A DNA stretch of 64,000 nucleotides, taken from the NCBI GenBank assembly GCA_934644775.1, contig CAKUDB010000004.1:1-64000 (forward strand). Direction: 5' to 3'. The notes under the pieces are model-generated. The model was not told the DNA's origin, ran no database searches, and saw only the letters and a program-made list of their open reading frames with translations. Positions 41,030-50,023 of the stretch are shown in pieces (positions within the stretch are counted from its first letter, which is position 1; every line of letters starts with the position of its first letter). The stretch comes from an uncultured bacterium. Lineage in GTDB: Bacteria; Vulcanimicrobiota; Xenobia; Xenobiales; Xenobiaceae. A program made the position numbers and the translations under genes.

Positions 41030-41890
41030 TTAGCCCTTTACGGCACCTTTAGTCAAACCTTCAACTAAGAAACCTTGTAATACGAAGAATAGTATCATAA
41101 TAGGAATAGCTCCTAAAATGGAACCGGCTGTAAAGAGTGACCAGTTGGTAGAGAAGTTGCCGGAAATAAAGCTTTGCATACCTACTGCCAAAGTATATTT
41201 ATTCTCGTCAAAAATAACTACCGAAGGGAAGATAAAGTCGCTGTAGGGGCTGATAAAGTTGAAGATAGCTACTACTGCCAAAATAGGGCCCATTAAGGGG
41301 AGGATGATACGGGTAAAGGTTTTGGTCGTACCGGCACCGTCGATAAGGGCCGATTCTTCCAATTCTTTGGGCAACGAATCTACGTAGCCTTTGATCATCC
41401 AGGTATTAAAGGGGATACCGGCTCCTATATAGACTAGTGATAAGCCAAGCAGCGAATCTAAGCCGATTAAGCCGCCGGTGAGATCTCCCAAATGTTGTAA
41501 CATACTAAATATAGCTACCATAGCCATAGCGGCCGGGAACATTTGCAAGAGGATCATGGCCATTAAGCCATTTTTGCGCCCAAAGAATTGGAAGCGCGAA
41601 AAAGCATAACCGGCTAAAGCTGTAACTATAATAGCTATAATGCTGGAGAGGGCCGAAACTATTACGGTATTCCAAACCCAGCGCAAGAAGGGAGTTTCAG
41701 TAAGTAAACGCTTGTAGTTTACTAAGGAAAGCTCGCTGAACTTGGGAATTAAACTGGTGGAAATTAGGGTCGAACTCTCTTTTAAAGAGGAGAAGAAGAC
41801 CAAAACGACTGGCATAATCGTCAGGCCTACGCAAATGATAAGCAGCAAGTGAAGCAATATCTTTTGGAGGGTGGTCATTTTTCTAGACAT
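41030..41890 (-). CDS. malG: Maltose-type ABC importer permease, MalG-like
   Basis: Inner-membrane permease with about six hydrophobic helices. The EAA loop is ELEESALIDGAGTTKTFTRIILPLMGPILAV, which docks the ATPase. 286 residues, typical of MalG. AGAGGAA precedes ATG 41890, 12 bp after malF. The C-terminal GLTKGAVKG is the usual MalG ending. The substrate is probably a malto-oligosaccharide or related sugar. Confidence 0.9.
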   Translation of the reverse strand: MSRKMTTLQKILLHLLLIICVGLTIMPVVLVFFSSLKESSTLISTSLIPKFSELSLVNYKRLLTETPFLRWVWNTVIVSALSSIIAIIVTALAGYAFSRFQFFGRKNGLMAMILLQMFPAAMAMVAIFSMLQHLGDLTGGLIGLDSLLGLSLVYIGAGIPFNTWMIKGYVDSLPKELEESALIDGAGTTKTFTRIILPLMGPILAVVAIFNFISPYSDFIFPSVVIFDENKYTLAVGMQSFISGNFSTNWSLFTAGSILGAIPIMILFFVLQGFLVEGLTKGAVKG

Positions 41891-41902
41891 AGCAATTCCT
41901 CT

Positions 41903-42856
41903 TTACTTAATATCGTCGAAAGCGCCGGTCATCTTAAAGTTGATGCCCGAGAGAGTGGCTACCAAGATAAAGATGAATATAGCGTAGGCGCAAGCCAAGC
42001 CGTATTGGAACGAGTTGAAGGCCAACTTGTAAGAATAGGTAATCAGGATGTCTGTGGCTCCGGCGTCGCTGCCGGGAACGGGAGGGCCACCGGCTGTCAA
42101 AAGATAGATAGCGGTAAATTGGTTAAAGTTGAAAGCGAAGCTAGAAATAAGCACTGGCAATAAGGAAGAGCGGAGTAAGGGGAGGGTAATAGATTTGAAT
42201 TGGAGCCAAGGACTGGCTCCGTCTACATCGGCCGCTTCGTATACATCGGTCGGTACCGATTGCAAAGCGCCTAAACAGACGGTTAGCTGGAAGGGGAAAG
42301 CCAGCCAAATATTGACCATAAGGACAGAAATATGGGCCCAGCCTACTCGATCTAGCCAGGCAATGGGCAATTGCAGATCGCAGCCCATTAAACCAAGAAT
42401 ATACTGAATGGCATGATCTAAGCCCAAATTTTTCAGGATAACGTTAAAAGCGCCAAATTCGGTATTGAGCAAACCTTGCCACATCAAGACGGAGATAAAG
42501 GCCGGAATAGCCCAAGGCACAATAAAGAGAGTTCTGTAAAAAGAGCTGCCCTTTAAGTCTGGCTTATTGAGCAAAACGGCTAAGAAGATGCCGATAGCTT
42601 GGCTGAAAATTACCGAGCCGCCAGCCCAGACCAAGGTCCATAAGAAGACGCGCACAAAGGTGGCCGTCTCCGGGCCGCTGATAATCTTCATGAAATTGCG
42701 CAAACCAACAAAATCGAACTGGTTGTAATGATAGAGCGAATAGTTGGTAAAAGCTAAATAAACAGAGTATAGGTTGGGCAGCAGACTCAGCACTCCCAGC
42801 AAGATCAGAGCCGGAGTGAGGTAAGCATATGGGATTAGTCCGTCATTCTTCTTCAT
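41903..42856 (-). CDS. malF: Maltose-type ABC importer permease, MalF-like
   Basis: 317 residues with about six membrane helices. The EAA motif is VYEAADVDGASPWLQFKSITLPLLRSSLLPV and the C-terminal region is AYAIFIFILVATLSGINFKMTGAF. It is shorter than E. coli MalF because it lacks the large periplasmic P2 loop, as in Gram-positive-type MalF. Second gene of malE-malF-malG. Confidence 0.9.
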   Translation of the reverse strand: MKKNDGLIPYAYLTPALILLGVLSLLPNLYSVYLAFTNYSLYHYNQFDFVGLRNFMKIISGPETATFVRVFLWTLVWAGGSVIFSQAIGIFLAVLLNKPDLKGSSFYRTLFIVPWAIPAFISVLMWQGLLNTEFGAFNVILKNLGLDHAIQYILGLMGCDLQLPIAWLDRVGWAHISVLMVNIWLAFPFQLTVCLGALQSVPTDVYEAADVDGASPWLQFKSITLPLLRSSLLPVLISSFAFNFNQFTAIYLLTAGGPPVPGSDAGATDILITYSYKLAFNSFQYGLACAYAIFIFILVATLSGINFKMTGAFDDIK

Positions 42857-42884
42857 TTGTATTCCCCTACAGCTTAGTTGATAC

Positions 42885-44108
42885 TTATTCGAGCATAAGA
42901 TTGATCTTTTCTATTATGCGGTCGTTAGCCGTTTTGAGCTCGGTAGAAATATCTACCTGGCCTTTACTGATAAGCTCGATACTTTGTCTCATGGGCTCCC
43001 AGACTTGCATAGCTGCCGGATGGGTAGGCATGGGCATAGCGTTGGCACAAATTTTAGCAAAAGCGACAATATCTTGGTTGTCTTGACAAAGTTCGAGAGC
43101 TTTGAGCTTGGCCGGAGGACGACCGGAAGTCTGGCTCATTTCGGCCATATTTTCTGGAGAGGTTAAAAAGGCCATAAGTTTGGCGGCGTCTTGCTGATGC
43201 TTAGAATATTTATTAAGCATAAATCCCTGAACGCCGAGGAAGGGCCTAATTGGGTGGCCAGAGTCGGTGGTGGGGAAGGGATCGATGGCATAGTTGACGT
43301 CGGCCCCTTTCACTTGTTCGAGGAACCAAGGGCCGTTAAGAATCACGGCCGCTTTTTTCTCGAGGAAGAGGGTTCGGGAGATATTCTCCGTGCTACCTTG
43401 CTTGATAAGATTATACTTCTGGCCCAGATCGCGCAAAAACTCCGCGCCTTTGGCAGCGCCGGGGACATTCATACCCACGTCGGTAGGCAGATAATTGCCA
43501 TTGGCGTCCTTACCTATAAGGTAGGCTCCTTCAGCAATAAGAAAAGGCAGGGAGAAATAAGGCTCTTTTATTTCGAAATAGAAGCCGTTGATTTTGCCCT
43601 GTGAATCTTTTTGGATCTTTTGAGCTTTTTCAACTAAGTCGGTGAGAGTTTGAGGATGCTCGGCCATTAAATCTGGATTGCGAAACATTGCCAGACATTC
43701 CATGCACAGAGGAGCCATGTAAGTTTTTTTATCAAACTGAACCGAATCTAGAGAGACTGGCACGTAGTCATCTTTGTTGATAACGCCTTCAGGAATAGGT
43801 GAAAGCAAACCGGCAACGGCCAACATACCAATCCAATCTTGGGCACCTACTAAAAGATCGGGGCCCAAACCAGCTGGAGCTGCTACCAGAAACTTATTCT
43901 TAAGATCTCGGTAGGGTACTTTCAAAAGCTCAACCTTCAGGCCAGTCTCTTTTTCAAAGGCTTGGCACTGACGTTTGAGAGTAGGAAACTCGGCGTCCAT
44001 ACCTGACCAGATTAAGAGAGGCTTGGGGCCTGTTTCTTTTTGCATACAGCCAGCCAATAAGAGGCTAGCTAAAAGGACAAAAATTGAAAAGAAGCACAAA
44101 CGACGCAT
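42885..44108 (-). CDS. malE: Maltose-type ABC solute-binding lipoprotein, MalE-like
   Basis: Family 1 extracellular sugar-binding protein. The lipoprotein signal has lipobox LLLAGC (Cys21). The mature part has LLIWSGMDAEFPTLKRQCQAFEKETGLKVELL, the family FLGVQGFMLNKYS block, and a C-terminal helix IIEKINLML. 407 residues. First gene of the operon. No MalK/MsmX-type ATPase gene is nearby, so a shared ATPase elsewhere must energise it. Confidence 0.9.
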   Translation of the reverse strand: MRRLCFFSIFVLLASLLLAGCMQKETGPKPLLIWSGMDAEFPTLKRQCQAFEKETGLKVELLKVPYRDLKNKFLVAAPAGLGPDLLVGAQDWIGMLAVAGLLSPIPEGVINKDDYVPVSLDSVQFDKKTYMAPLCMECLAMFRNPDLMAEHPQTLTDLVEKAQKIQKDSQGKINGFYFEIKEPYFSLPFLIAEGAYLIGKDANGNYLPTDVGMNVPGAAKGAEFLRDLGQKYNLIKQGSTENISRTLFLEKKAAVILNGPWFLEQVKGADVNYAIDPFPTTDSGHPIRPFLGVQGFMLNKYSKHQQDAAKLMAFLTSPENMAEMSQTSGRPPAKLKALELCQDNQDIVAFAKICANAMPMPTHPAAMQVWEPMRQSIELISKGQVDISTELKTANDRIIEKINLMLE

Positions 44109-44514
44109 AAGGGCGGACTTCGTTTTGGGAGTTAGAGTTCCCCCTTTCTCTAGCTTCTTTGGGCAGCAAACTTAGATTTTGTGCCCTGTCGGCACCAACG
44201 TTAAGGCAGGCGATTTAGTTAGACTCCTAACCTTTTTAGAGCCTCAGGTGAGATCTGGCTATCTGCAAGAAAAATAGCTCATTTAGTGCAGATTGTTAAT
44301 TGTTGCCAGTCTCTAGGTTGTAAAAAAGCCAATTGTGAATAAAATTCTAACATTCTTCGGAAGGAATGGAGGCTTGGAGCTAGCGAAAAGGCCAAGACGT
44401 AAAAAGTTTTTTTAGAAGACGAAGCCTGCGGTTAGATTGAAGACTGTCAGGCTTTTGACAAGTTTCTTAACCGACGCCTGTCTAAGGTTCGGGCGTCTAT
44501 TTTTGGAGGAAAAA
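44109..44514. other. Divergent intergenic region malE/gap
   Basis: About 400 bp without a gene. A plausible rightward promoter is TTGTAA (44318-44323), 16-bp spacer, TAAAAT (44340-44345). A leader hairpin, GACGCC with GGGCGTC (44473-44498), is followed by TATTTTT and then the gap ribosome site GGAGG. It could attenuate gap expression. No clear leftward promoter was seen. Confidence 0.4.
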
Positions 44515-45543
44515 ATGTCAGTACGTGTTGCTATTAACGGTTTTGGTCGTATCGGTCGCCAGGTCGCCAAGATGATGATTGAGAACTACAGCGATGTTAT
44601 GGAAGTAGTCGCAGTCAACGACCTCACCAAACCCTCTGTATTGGCTCACCTTTTCAAATATGACTCTAACTATGGCATTTTCAATGGCACGGTCGAAGAG
44701 AAAGAAGGGGCTATCGTTATCAATGGCCACGAAATCAAGATCTTAGCCGAAAGAGATCCCAAGAACCTTCCTTGGAAAGAAATGGGCGTAGATTTCGTTG
44801 TAGAGTCCACCGGTCTCTTCCGCGATCGTGAGAAGGCTTCTTGGCACCTCGAAGCTGGCGCTAAGAAAGTCGTCATTACCGCTCCGGCTAAAGGCGAAGA
44901 TATTACCATTGTTATGGGCGTAAACCACGAAAATTACGATCCGGCCAAACACAACATCGTATCTAACGCTTCCTGCACTACTAACTGCTTGGCTCCTTTC
45001 GCTAAAGTATTGAACGACAAGTTCGGCATTAAGCGGGCTTTGATGACCACTATCCACTCTTATACCAACGACCAGCGCATCTTAGACTTGCCTCACAGCG
45101 ACTTGCGCCGTGCCCGCGCTGCTGCTCTCTCCATGATCCCTACCACTACCGGTGCTGCTAAAGCTGTAGCTTTGGTTATTCCCGAGTTGAAGGGCAAATT
45201 CGACGGTTTGGCCATGCGTGTGCCTACCCCTACCGTTAGTATTGTCGACCTGGTAGCCTATGTTGAAAAAGAAGGCGTCACTGCTGAAGAAGTAAACGCT
45301 GCCTTCCGCGAAGCTGCTGCTGGCAACATGAAGGGCGTTTTGGGCGCTTCCGAAGAGCCTTTGGTCTCCGTAGACTACAAAATGGATCCTCGCTCCAGTA
45401 TCGTCGATCTTCCTTTAACTATGGTGCAGGGCGACATGGTTAAGGTTATGTCTTGGTACGACAACGAGTGGGGTTATTCCAACCGTGTAGCCGACTTGGT
45501 AAATTACATGGCCACTGGTAATTACCACATTAGCGAGCGCTAG
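44515..45543 (+). CDS. gap: Glyceraldehyde-3-phosphate dehydrogenase
   Basis: Oxidises and phosphorylates G3P to 1,3-bisphosphoglycerate with NAD(P). NAD-binding NGFGRIGRQVAK starts at residue 7, the catalytic-Cys motif is NASCTTNCLAP near 150, and the C-terminal motif is SWYDNEWGYSNRVADLV. ATG 44515 follows GGAGG by 5 nt; the open frame back to 44437 has no conserved residues. 342 residues, normal. First of gap-pgk-tpiA-secG. Confidence 0.98.
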   Translation: MSVRVAINGFGRIGRQVAKMMIENYSDVMEVVAVNDLTKPSVLAHLFKYDSNYGIFNGTVEEKEGAIVINGHEIKILAERDPKNLPWKEMGVDFVVESTGLFRDREKASWHLEAGAKKVVITAPAKGEDITIVMGVNHENYDPAKHNIVSNASCTTNCLAPFAKVLNDKFGIKRALMTTIHSYTNDQRILDLPHSDLRRARAAALSMIPTTTGAAKAVALVIPELKGKFDGLAMRVPTPTVSIVDLVAYVEKEGVTAEEVNAAFREAAAGNMKGVLGASEEPLVSVDYKMDPRSSIVDLPLTMVQGDMVKVMSWYDNEWGYSNRVADLVNYMATGNYHISER

Positions 45544-45553
45544 TTCTACTAGA

Positions 45554-45594
45554 TTAGCCCGGCCCGGAGCTCTTCCGGGCTTTTCTTTTGTTTT
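45554..45594 (+). terminator. Terminator after gap
   Basis: AGCCCGG pairs with CCGGGCT around GC-rich inner pairs, followed by TTTTCTTTTG. pgk therefore probably has its own promoter or relies on read-through. Confidence 0.8.
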
Positions 45595-45716
45595 CAGCTT
45601 ATTTAAGAGCGTCGGCTGGGAGCCAGGCTGCCAATGTGGCGCTCTTTAATCCTCAGCCCCAGGACATTTTTCTTGAGAGGGGCACCCTAGATATTACCTA
45701 AAGAGGACATTCGCAA

Positions 45717-46895
45717 ATGAGTAAATTTAATACTATTCGTGACCTTGATGTAAAAGGTAAAAAAATTTTGGTGCGCGTCGACTTTAACGTGCCCTTAGAT
45801 GGCGAAACTGTCACTGACGATACTCGTATTCGCGCTGCTTTGCCCACTATCAAGGCTCTTTTGGAAAAAGGCGCTGCTGTTATTTTGGCTTCTCACTTAG
45901 GCCGCCCCAAGGGGAAGAAAGATCCTAAGTTCTCTTTGAAGCCCGCCGCCGTTCGTTTATCTGAGCTTTTAGGCCAAAAGGTTATTATGGCTCCCGATTG
46001 CATTGGTGAAGAAGTGAGTAAGATGGCCAAAGAGCTTCAGCCTGGCCAAGTTATGTTGCTGGAAAATGTTCGTTTCTATGCTCAGGAAACGGATAATGAC
46101 GAAGCTTTTGCCAAAGAGTTGGCTTCTTTAGCTGATATTTACGTAAATGACGCTTTCGGTTCGGCTCACCGAGCCCACGCCTCCACTACTGGCGTAGCCC
46201 ACTTCCTTCCTTCTGCTGCCGGTTTGCTTATGGAAAAAGAGCTCAACGAGTTGGGCAAGCTCTTAACTTCTGCCGAGTCTCCTTTCGTAGTTATCTTGGG
46301 TGGTGCTAAAGTTTCCGATAAGATCGGCGTCATGGAGAACCTGATCGGTAAAGCTGACACCATTTTAGTCGGTGGCGGTATGGCCTATCCTTTCCTTAAA
46401 GTGCGCGGTATGGAAATCGGTCGCTCCCTTTGCGAGGGCGACTTGGCCGTTCCTAAGTCTATTTTGGACAAAGCTGAAGGCACCAAGACTAAGATCGTAC
46501 TTCCGGTCGATGTCATAGTTGTAGACGAAATTGCCGAGAATGCTCCCCACAGTAATGTGGAAATAAGTGCTATTCCTGCCGATAAGATGGGTGTAGATAT
46601 TGGGGCTAAGACTATCGAAAACTTCAAAGAGATTATTAGCAAAGCTAAGACGATCTTCTGGAATGGCCCTGTAGGCGTATTTGAGAAGAAACCTTTTGAC
46701 TTTGGTACTCGTCAAATTGCTGAAGCTGTAGCTTATTCGGGTGCTCGCAGCGTGGTGGGCGGTGGAGACTCCGTGGCTGCTCTCACTCAGGCCGGTTTAG
46801 CTTCCAAGATTACCCATGTCTCTACTGGCGGCGGTGCTTCCTTGGAATTTGTTGAAGGGCGTCAGCTTCCCGGCGTAGTAGCCCTTTATAAATAA
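45717..46895 (+). CDS. pgk: Phosphoglycerate kinase
   Basis: Transfers phosphate from 1,3-bisphosphoglycerate to ADP. RVDFNVPLDG near residue 20, ILASHLGRPKGKKDPKFSLK near 60, LENVRFY, NDAFGSAHRAHAS, VILGGAKVSDKIGVMENL, and the C-terminal VVGGGDSVAAL and STGGGASLEFVEG are all present. 392 residues, normal. Confidence 0.98.
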   Translation: MSKFNTIRDLDVKGKKILVRVDFNVPLDGETVTDDTRIRAALPTIKALLEKGAAVILASHLGRPKGKKDPKFSLKPAAVRLSELLGQKVIMAPDCIGEEVSKMAKELQPGQVMLLENVRFYAQETDNDEAFAKELASLADIYVNDAFGSAHRAHASTTGVAHFLPSAAGLLMEKELNELGKLLTSAESPFVVILGGAKVSDKIGVMENLIGKADTILVGGGMAYPFLKVRGMEIGRSLCEGDLAVPKSILDKAEGTKTKIVLPVDVIVVDEIAENAPHSNVEISAIPADKMGVDIGAKTIENFKEIISKAKTIFWNGPVGVFEKKPFDFGTRQIAEAVAYSGARSVVGGGDSVAALTQAGLASKITHVSTGGGASLEFVEGRQLPGVVALYK

Positions 46896-46916
46896 GACTA
46901 TATTTTAGTCCCCTTT

Positions 46917-46956
46917 GATAGCTTGACCGTTTGCCCCGGTCTTGCTATCATTTTTC
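46917..46956 (+). terminator. Hairpin between pgk and tpiA
   Basis: TGATAGCTTGACCG pairs with CGGTCTTGCTATCA (two T-T mismatches), followed by TTTTT, ending 17 bp before the tpiA start. It probably sets the ratio of pgk to tpiA message. Confidence 0.78.
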
Positions 46957-46972
46957 AGATTTTGGAGGTTTT

Positions 46973-47725
46973 ATGCGCGTTCCGCTTTTAGCAGCTAACT
47001 GGAAAATGAATATGGCTCGTAAAGATGCCCACGATTTAGTTAATGAGCTTTTGGCTCAGGTAAGTGATGTCAAGGATCGCGATATCGCTATTTGTCCTCC
47101 TTTTCACCTTTTGGCCGATATTGAAAGATTAGTTGCCGGACGCCCCAACGTCTATTTAGGGGCCCAGGATCTTTATTGGAAAGATTCGGGCGCTTTTACC
47201 GGCGAGGTCTCTGCTCCTATGCTTTTAGATGTCGGCTGTCGTATGGTCATTATCGGCCATTCTGAGCGCCGAGCTATGTTTGGCGAAACTGACGAGACTT
47301 GTGCTGCTAAAGTCGCCGCTGCAGTTTCCCATAAGCTTATTCCTATTCTTTGTGTAGGTGAAAGCTTAGCTCAGCGTGAAGAAGATAAGACTGCCGAAGT
47401 TGTCACCGGCCAGCTGCGCGGGGCTCTTAAAGGTTTAGACATTAAAGACGGCAGTCAGTTAGTTATCGCTTATGAGCCTATTTGGGCTATTGGCACTGGC
47501 AAAACCGACACTCCTGAAGGGGCCAACCAGATTATGATCTTGTTGCGCCAAACCTTAGCCGAAATTTTCGGACAGGAGATCGCTGACAAAGTTCGCTTAC
47601 TTTACGGCGGCAGCGTAAAACCCAACAATGTGGCTGGTTTTATGGCTTGCAGCGATATAGATGGGGCTTTAGTCGGTGGTGCCAGCCTCAAAGCTGACAG
47701 CTTTGCCCAGATTGTTCGCTATTAG
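46973..47725 (+). CDS. tpiA: Triosephosphate isomerase
   Basis: Interconverts DHAP and G3P. AANWKMN (catalytic Lys), IIGHSERRAMFGETDE (catalytic His), AYEPIWAIGTGKTDTPE (catalytic Glu and flexible loop), and LYGGSVKPNNVAGFM. ATG 46973 follows GGAGG by 4 nt; earlier in-frame codons from 46931 lie in the hairpin. 250 residues. Confidence 0.98.
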   Translation: MRVPLLAANWKMNMARKDAHDLVNELLAQVSDVKDRDIAICPPFHLLADIERLVAGRPNVYLGAQDLYWKDSGAFTGEVSAPMLLDVGCRMVIIGHSERRAMFGETDETCAAKVAAAVSHKLIPILCVGESLAQREEDKTAEVVTGQLRGALKGLDIKDGSQLVIAYEPIWAIGTGKTDTPEGANQIMILLRQTLAEIFGQEIADKVRLLYGGSVKPNNVAGFMACSDIDGALVGGASLKADSFAQIVRY

Positions 47726-47754
47726 TTTTCACTTGTGGATTGGGAATTGGAATA

Positions 47755-48132
47755 ATGTATTTAGACGTCTGTTTGAGCATTTGGTCTTTCTTGGGTCAAG
47801 CTGTGCCCGGAGGAGCCGCCGCTGCCACTGCTGCCGCCGCTCCTGATGCTGCCGCTGCTTCTGCTCCTGCTGTAATGAAGTTAAACGCTGTGCAGTACAT
47901 CTTGATGTTTCTCTATTTAATGGTTTGCCTCTGTTTAACTGGTATCGTTATGAGCCAAGAACAAAAGCAAGGTGGTTTGCAAGGTATGTTGGGCGGCGGC
48001 AGTTCCGCCGTAGAGCATAAGTATCAGGGTAAGAAAAGCTTAGAAGAAAACTTGAAAACGGCTGGCAACTATTTTGCCATTGCTTTTGTGGTTCTCTCTA
48101 TCCTCGTTTCTTATGTTTTGCAGCAGCACTAA
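47755..48132 (+). CDS. secG: Preprotein translocase subunit SecG
   Basis: Small SecYEG subunit with two membrane helices: AVQYILMFLYLMVCLCLTGIV and YFAIAFVVLSILVSYVL. Between them lies the family segment MSQEQKQGGLQGMLGGGSS. An unusual Ala-rich N-terminal extension (residues 15-40, AAAATAAAAPDAAAASAPA) precedes the first helix. ATG 47755 is preferred over an upstream non-ATG start at 47740. Location after tpiA is the common bacterial order. Confidence 0.9.
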   Translation: MYLDVCLSIWSFLGQAVPGGAAAATAAAAPDAAAASAPAVMKLNAVQYILMFLYLMVCLCLTGIVMSQEQKQGGLQGMLGGGSSAVEHKYQGKKSLEENLKTAGNYFAIAFVVLSILVSYVLQQH

Positions 48133-48307
48133 TAGACGTCTGCTTCTAGGCTTTCTTTAAGTCGGCTCTTTTAGGAAAAAAAAAGTCGCTACTTTTAAAA
48201 GGCTGTAGAATCGGGGTAGCTCCGGCTCTTTTGGGTCGGGGCTATTTGTCTTTCCTGTTATACTTTTTTTGATAAAACAGTTATTTTTTTATAATAATTA
48301 TTCCTTA

Positions 48308-48341
48308 GAGCGGCCACTTTGAAGGAGCGGCCACTTTGAAG
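48308..48341 (+). repeat. Tandem duplication of 17 bp
   Basis: GAGCGGCCACTTTGAAG occurs twice back to back (48308-48324, 48325-48341) in the 332-bp gap between secG and the protease gene. The rest of the gap is AT-rich and holds no gene. Confidence 0.9.
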
Positions 48342-48381
48342 TATCACTTAAAATAAAAAATGGGAGCTTATTCTTGGCAAC

Positions 48382-48421
48382 AAAAAAAGAGACAGCCTAA
48401 AAAGGTTGTCTCTTTTTTTTG
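48382..48421. terminator. Bidirectional terminator secG / protease
   Basis: AAAGAGACAGCC pairs with GGTTGTCTCTTT around TAAAAA, with A7 on the left and T8 on the right. Confidence 0.92.
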
Positions 48422-48464
48422 TTGGGGGGACGGCAGCCGAAGCTGCCTTAAATATTAGGCTTTA

Positions 48465-49766
48465 TTATTTGCCCATCAAGAACTCGATATTTTCTTGAGG
48501 ATCGATAACGCCTCTACCCTGCTCGAACTTGCTTACGCCTTCGAGAGCATCAGCATTCTTCATCATGATCTCTTTGACCTGATCGGGGCTGATGTTGGGT
48601 TTTACTTGGTGCATGAGTACGTCTACGCCTGCTGCGAAAGGAGTGGCCATAGAGGTACCGGACATGCTAACATAACCACTTCCTCTGTGAGAAGTAGCGG
48701 TGATGTTTACGCCAGGAGCCAAGATGTCGGGCTTCTCGAGCTTGTCGATGCGGCTGGGACCACGGCTGGAGAAGTAAGCCAACTCGTCGTCGGAGCGATC
48801 GACGGTGCCCTTGTCATCTAAAGCGCCTACGGTGATGGCGTGAGGAGCGTTACCGGGGGAACCGATGGTGCCGGAGCCGGGGCCTTCGTTGCCGGCGGCT
48901 ACTACGCAGCTAATACCAGCAGCGTGAGCGGCTTCAACAGCTTGTACCACGGGGTCGTCTTTGTAGCTCTGGGAGACGTAGCCGCCCAAAGACATGCTGA
49001 TAACGTCGATGTTCAATTTCTCTTTGTTCTCAACGGCCCATTGTACGCCTTTGATAACATTGGAGAGAGAACCGGAACCGTTACGATCCAAAACTTTTAC
49101 GCCGACAATGTTAGCTTCAGGAGCTACGCCGGTGTATTTGCCTTCGGAGGTTTTACCACTACCGGCGCAAATACCGGTGCAGTGAGTGCCGTGACCCTGG
49201 TCATCGTAGGGCTCGGTGCGACCGTTGACCATATCTTTGAAGCCAACGATACGACCTTCGAAGTCGGGGTGCTGAGCAATACCGGTGTCGATAACGCATA
49301 CGGTTACGCCTTTACCGGTGATACCCTGATCGTGAAGCTTGTCTACGCCTAAAGTGACATTGGCCGTATCCATCAAAGGACGGAAAGTATTCTCGAGATC
49401 TACCATCTCGTTGCGAGGAATACCAATCTCGGCATCCATAAAGATTCTGTTGCCTTCTTCGTTGGCTTTAGCTAAGTTGGGAAGAAGGGTACCGTCGGCG
49501 GAAGGATTGACGGTGACAGCAAAGCCATTAACCAAAGGAAGGTCGGCGGTTACTTGGTTCTCGGGATTCTGAGCGAGAATAGAGGCGCGCATTTCTTCCA
49601 ACTTAGCTTTATCGCTGTTGGTGATGATTAAGTTCACAGGGCCGTTGTTAGAGGAAGCAATGAAAGTCTCTTCAGGCTGTTTTTCAACGGGAGCCTGGGT
49701 AGGAGCGGACTTCGCACCGGTATAGATCTGCGAAGTAGGAGCGCTCATAGTTGGACGAATTTCCAT
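48465..49766 (-). CDS. Subtilisin-like serine protease (S8) without a Sec signal
   Basis: Catalytic triad: Asp in VTVCVIDTGIAQHPDF, His in DDQGHGTHCTGICAGSG, Ser in MSGTSMATPFAAG; oxyanion Asn in VVAAGNEGPGSG. Residues ~45-115 look like an I9-type pro-domain (NLIITNSDKAKLEEMRASI). The first 40 residues are polar and Pro/Ser/Thr-rich (MEIRPTMSAPTSQIYTGAK) with no hydrophobic core, unlike exported subtilisins. 433 residues. It is either intracellular or leaves by a non-Sec route, as for the nucleases. Confidence 0.93.
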   Translation of the reverse strand: MEIRPTMSAPTSQIYTGAKSAPTQAPVEKQPEETFIASSNNGPVNLIITNSDKAKLEEMRASILAQNPENQVTADLPLVNGFAVTVNPSADGTLLPNLAKANEEGNRIFMDAEIGIPRNEMVDLENTFRPLMDTANVTLGVDKLHDQGITGKGVTVCVIDTGIAQHPDFEGRIVGFKDMVNGRTEPYDDQGHGTHCTGICAGSGKTSEGKYTGVAPEANIVGVKVLDRNGSGSLSNVIKGVQWAVENKEKLNIDVISMSLGGYVSQSYKDDPVVQAVEAAHAAGISCVVAAGNEGPGSGTIGSPGNAPHAITVGALDDKGTVDRSDDELAYFSSRGPSRIDKLEKPDILAPGVNITATSHRGSGYVSMSGTSMATPFAAGVDVLMHQVKPNISPDQVKEIMMKNADALEGVSKFEQGRGVIDPQENIEFLMGK

Positions 49767-50023
49767 TAGTGAAACTCCTTTCGATAGCGGAGATAACTAA
49801 CGAGATTGATTCTCAGTAGTAATCTTTTTACAAAACAACTTCTTAATCATATTATCATTAGATAGGCGTAAATTTTTATTTAAAATGTGAACTTTATGTC
49901 AATAAAAGTATGATTGTGATTACAATTTGCCTTTATCTCCCCCTTTTACTTAAGTAAATATGTGGAAGAGGCTTTTTTTGCCGGGGTCTCCGCTGCCCTT
50001 AAGGGGAGGAAAGAAGATTCTTT

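Noticed and set aside
45559..45720. Promoter for pgk
   Set aside because: No convincing -35/-10 pair found, so none was listed despite the terminator after gap.
48840..49352. 170-codon ORF antisense to the protease
   Set aside because: It lies entirely over the well-supported subtilisin gene and has low-complexity Val/Gly composition.
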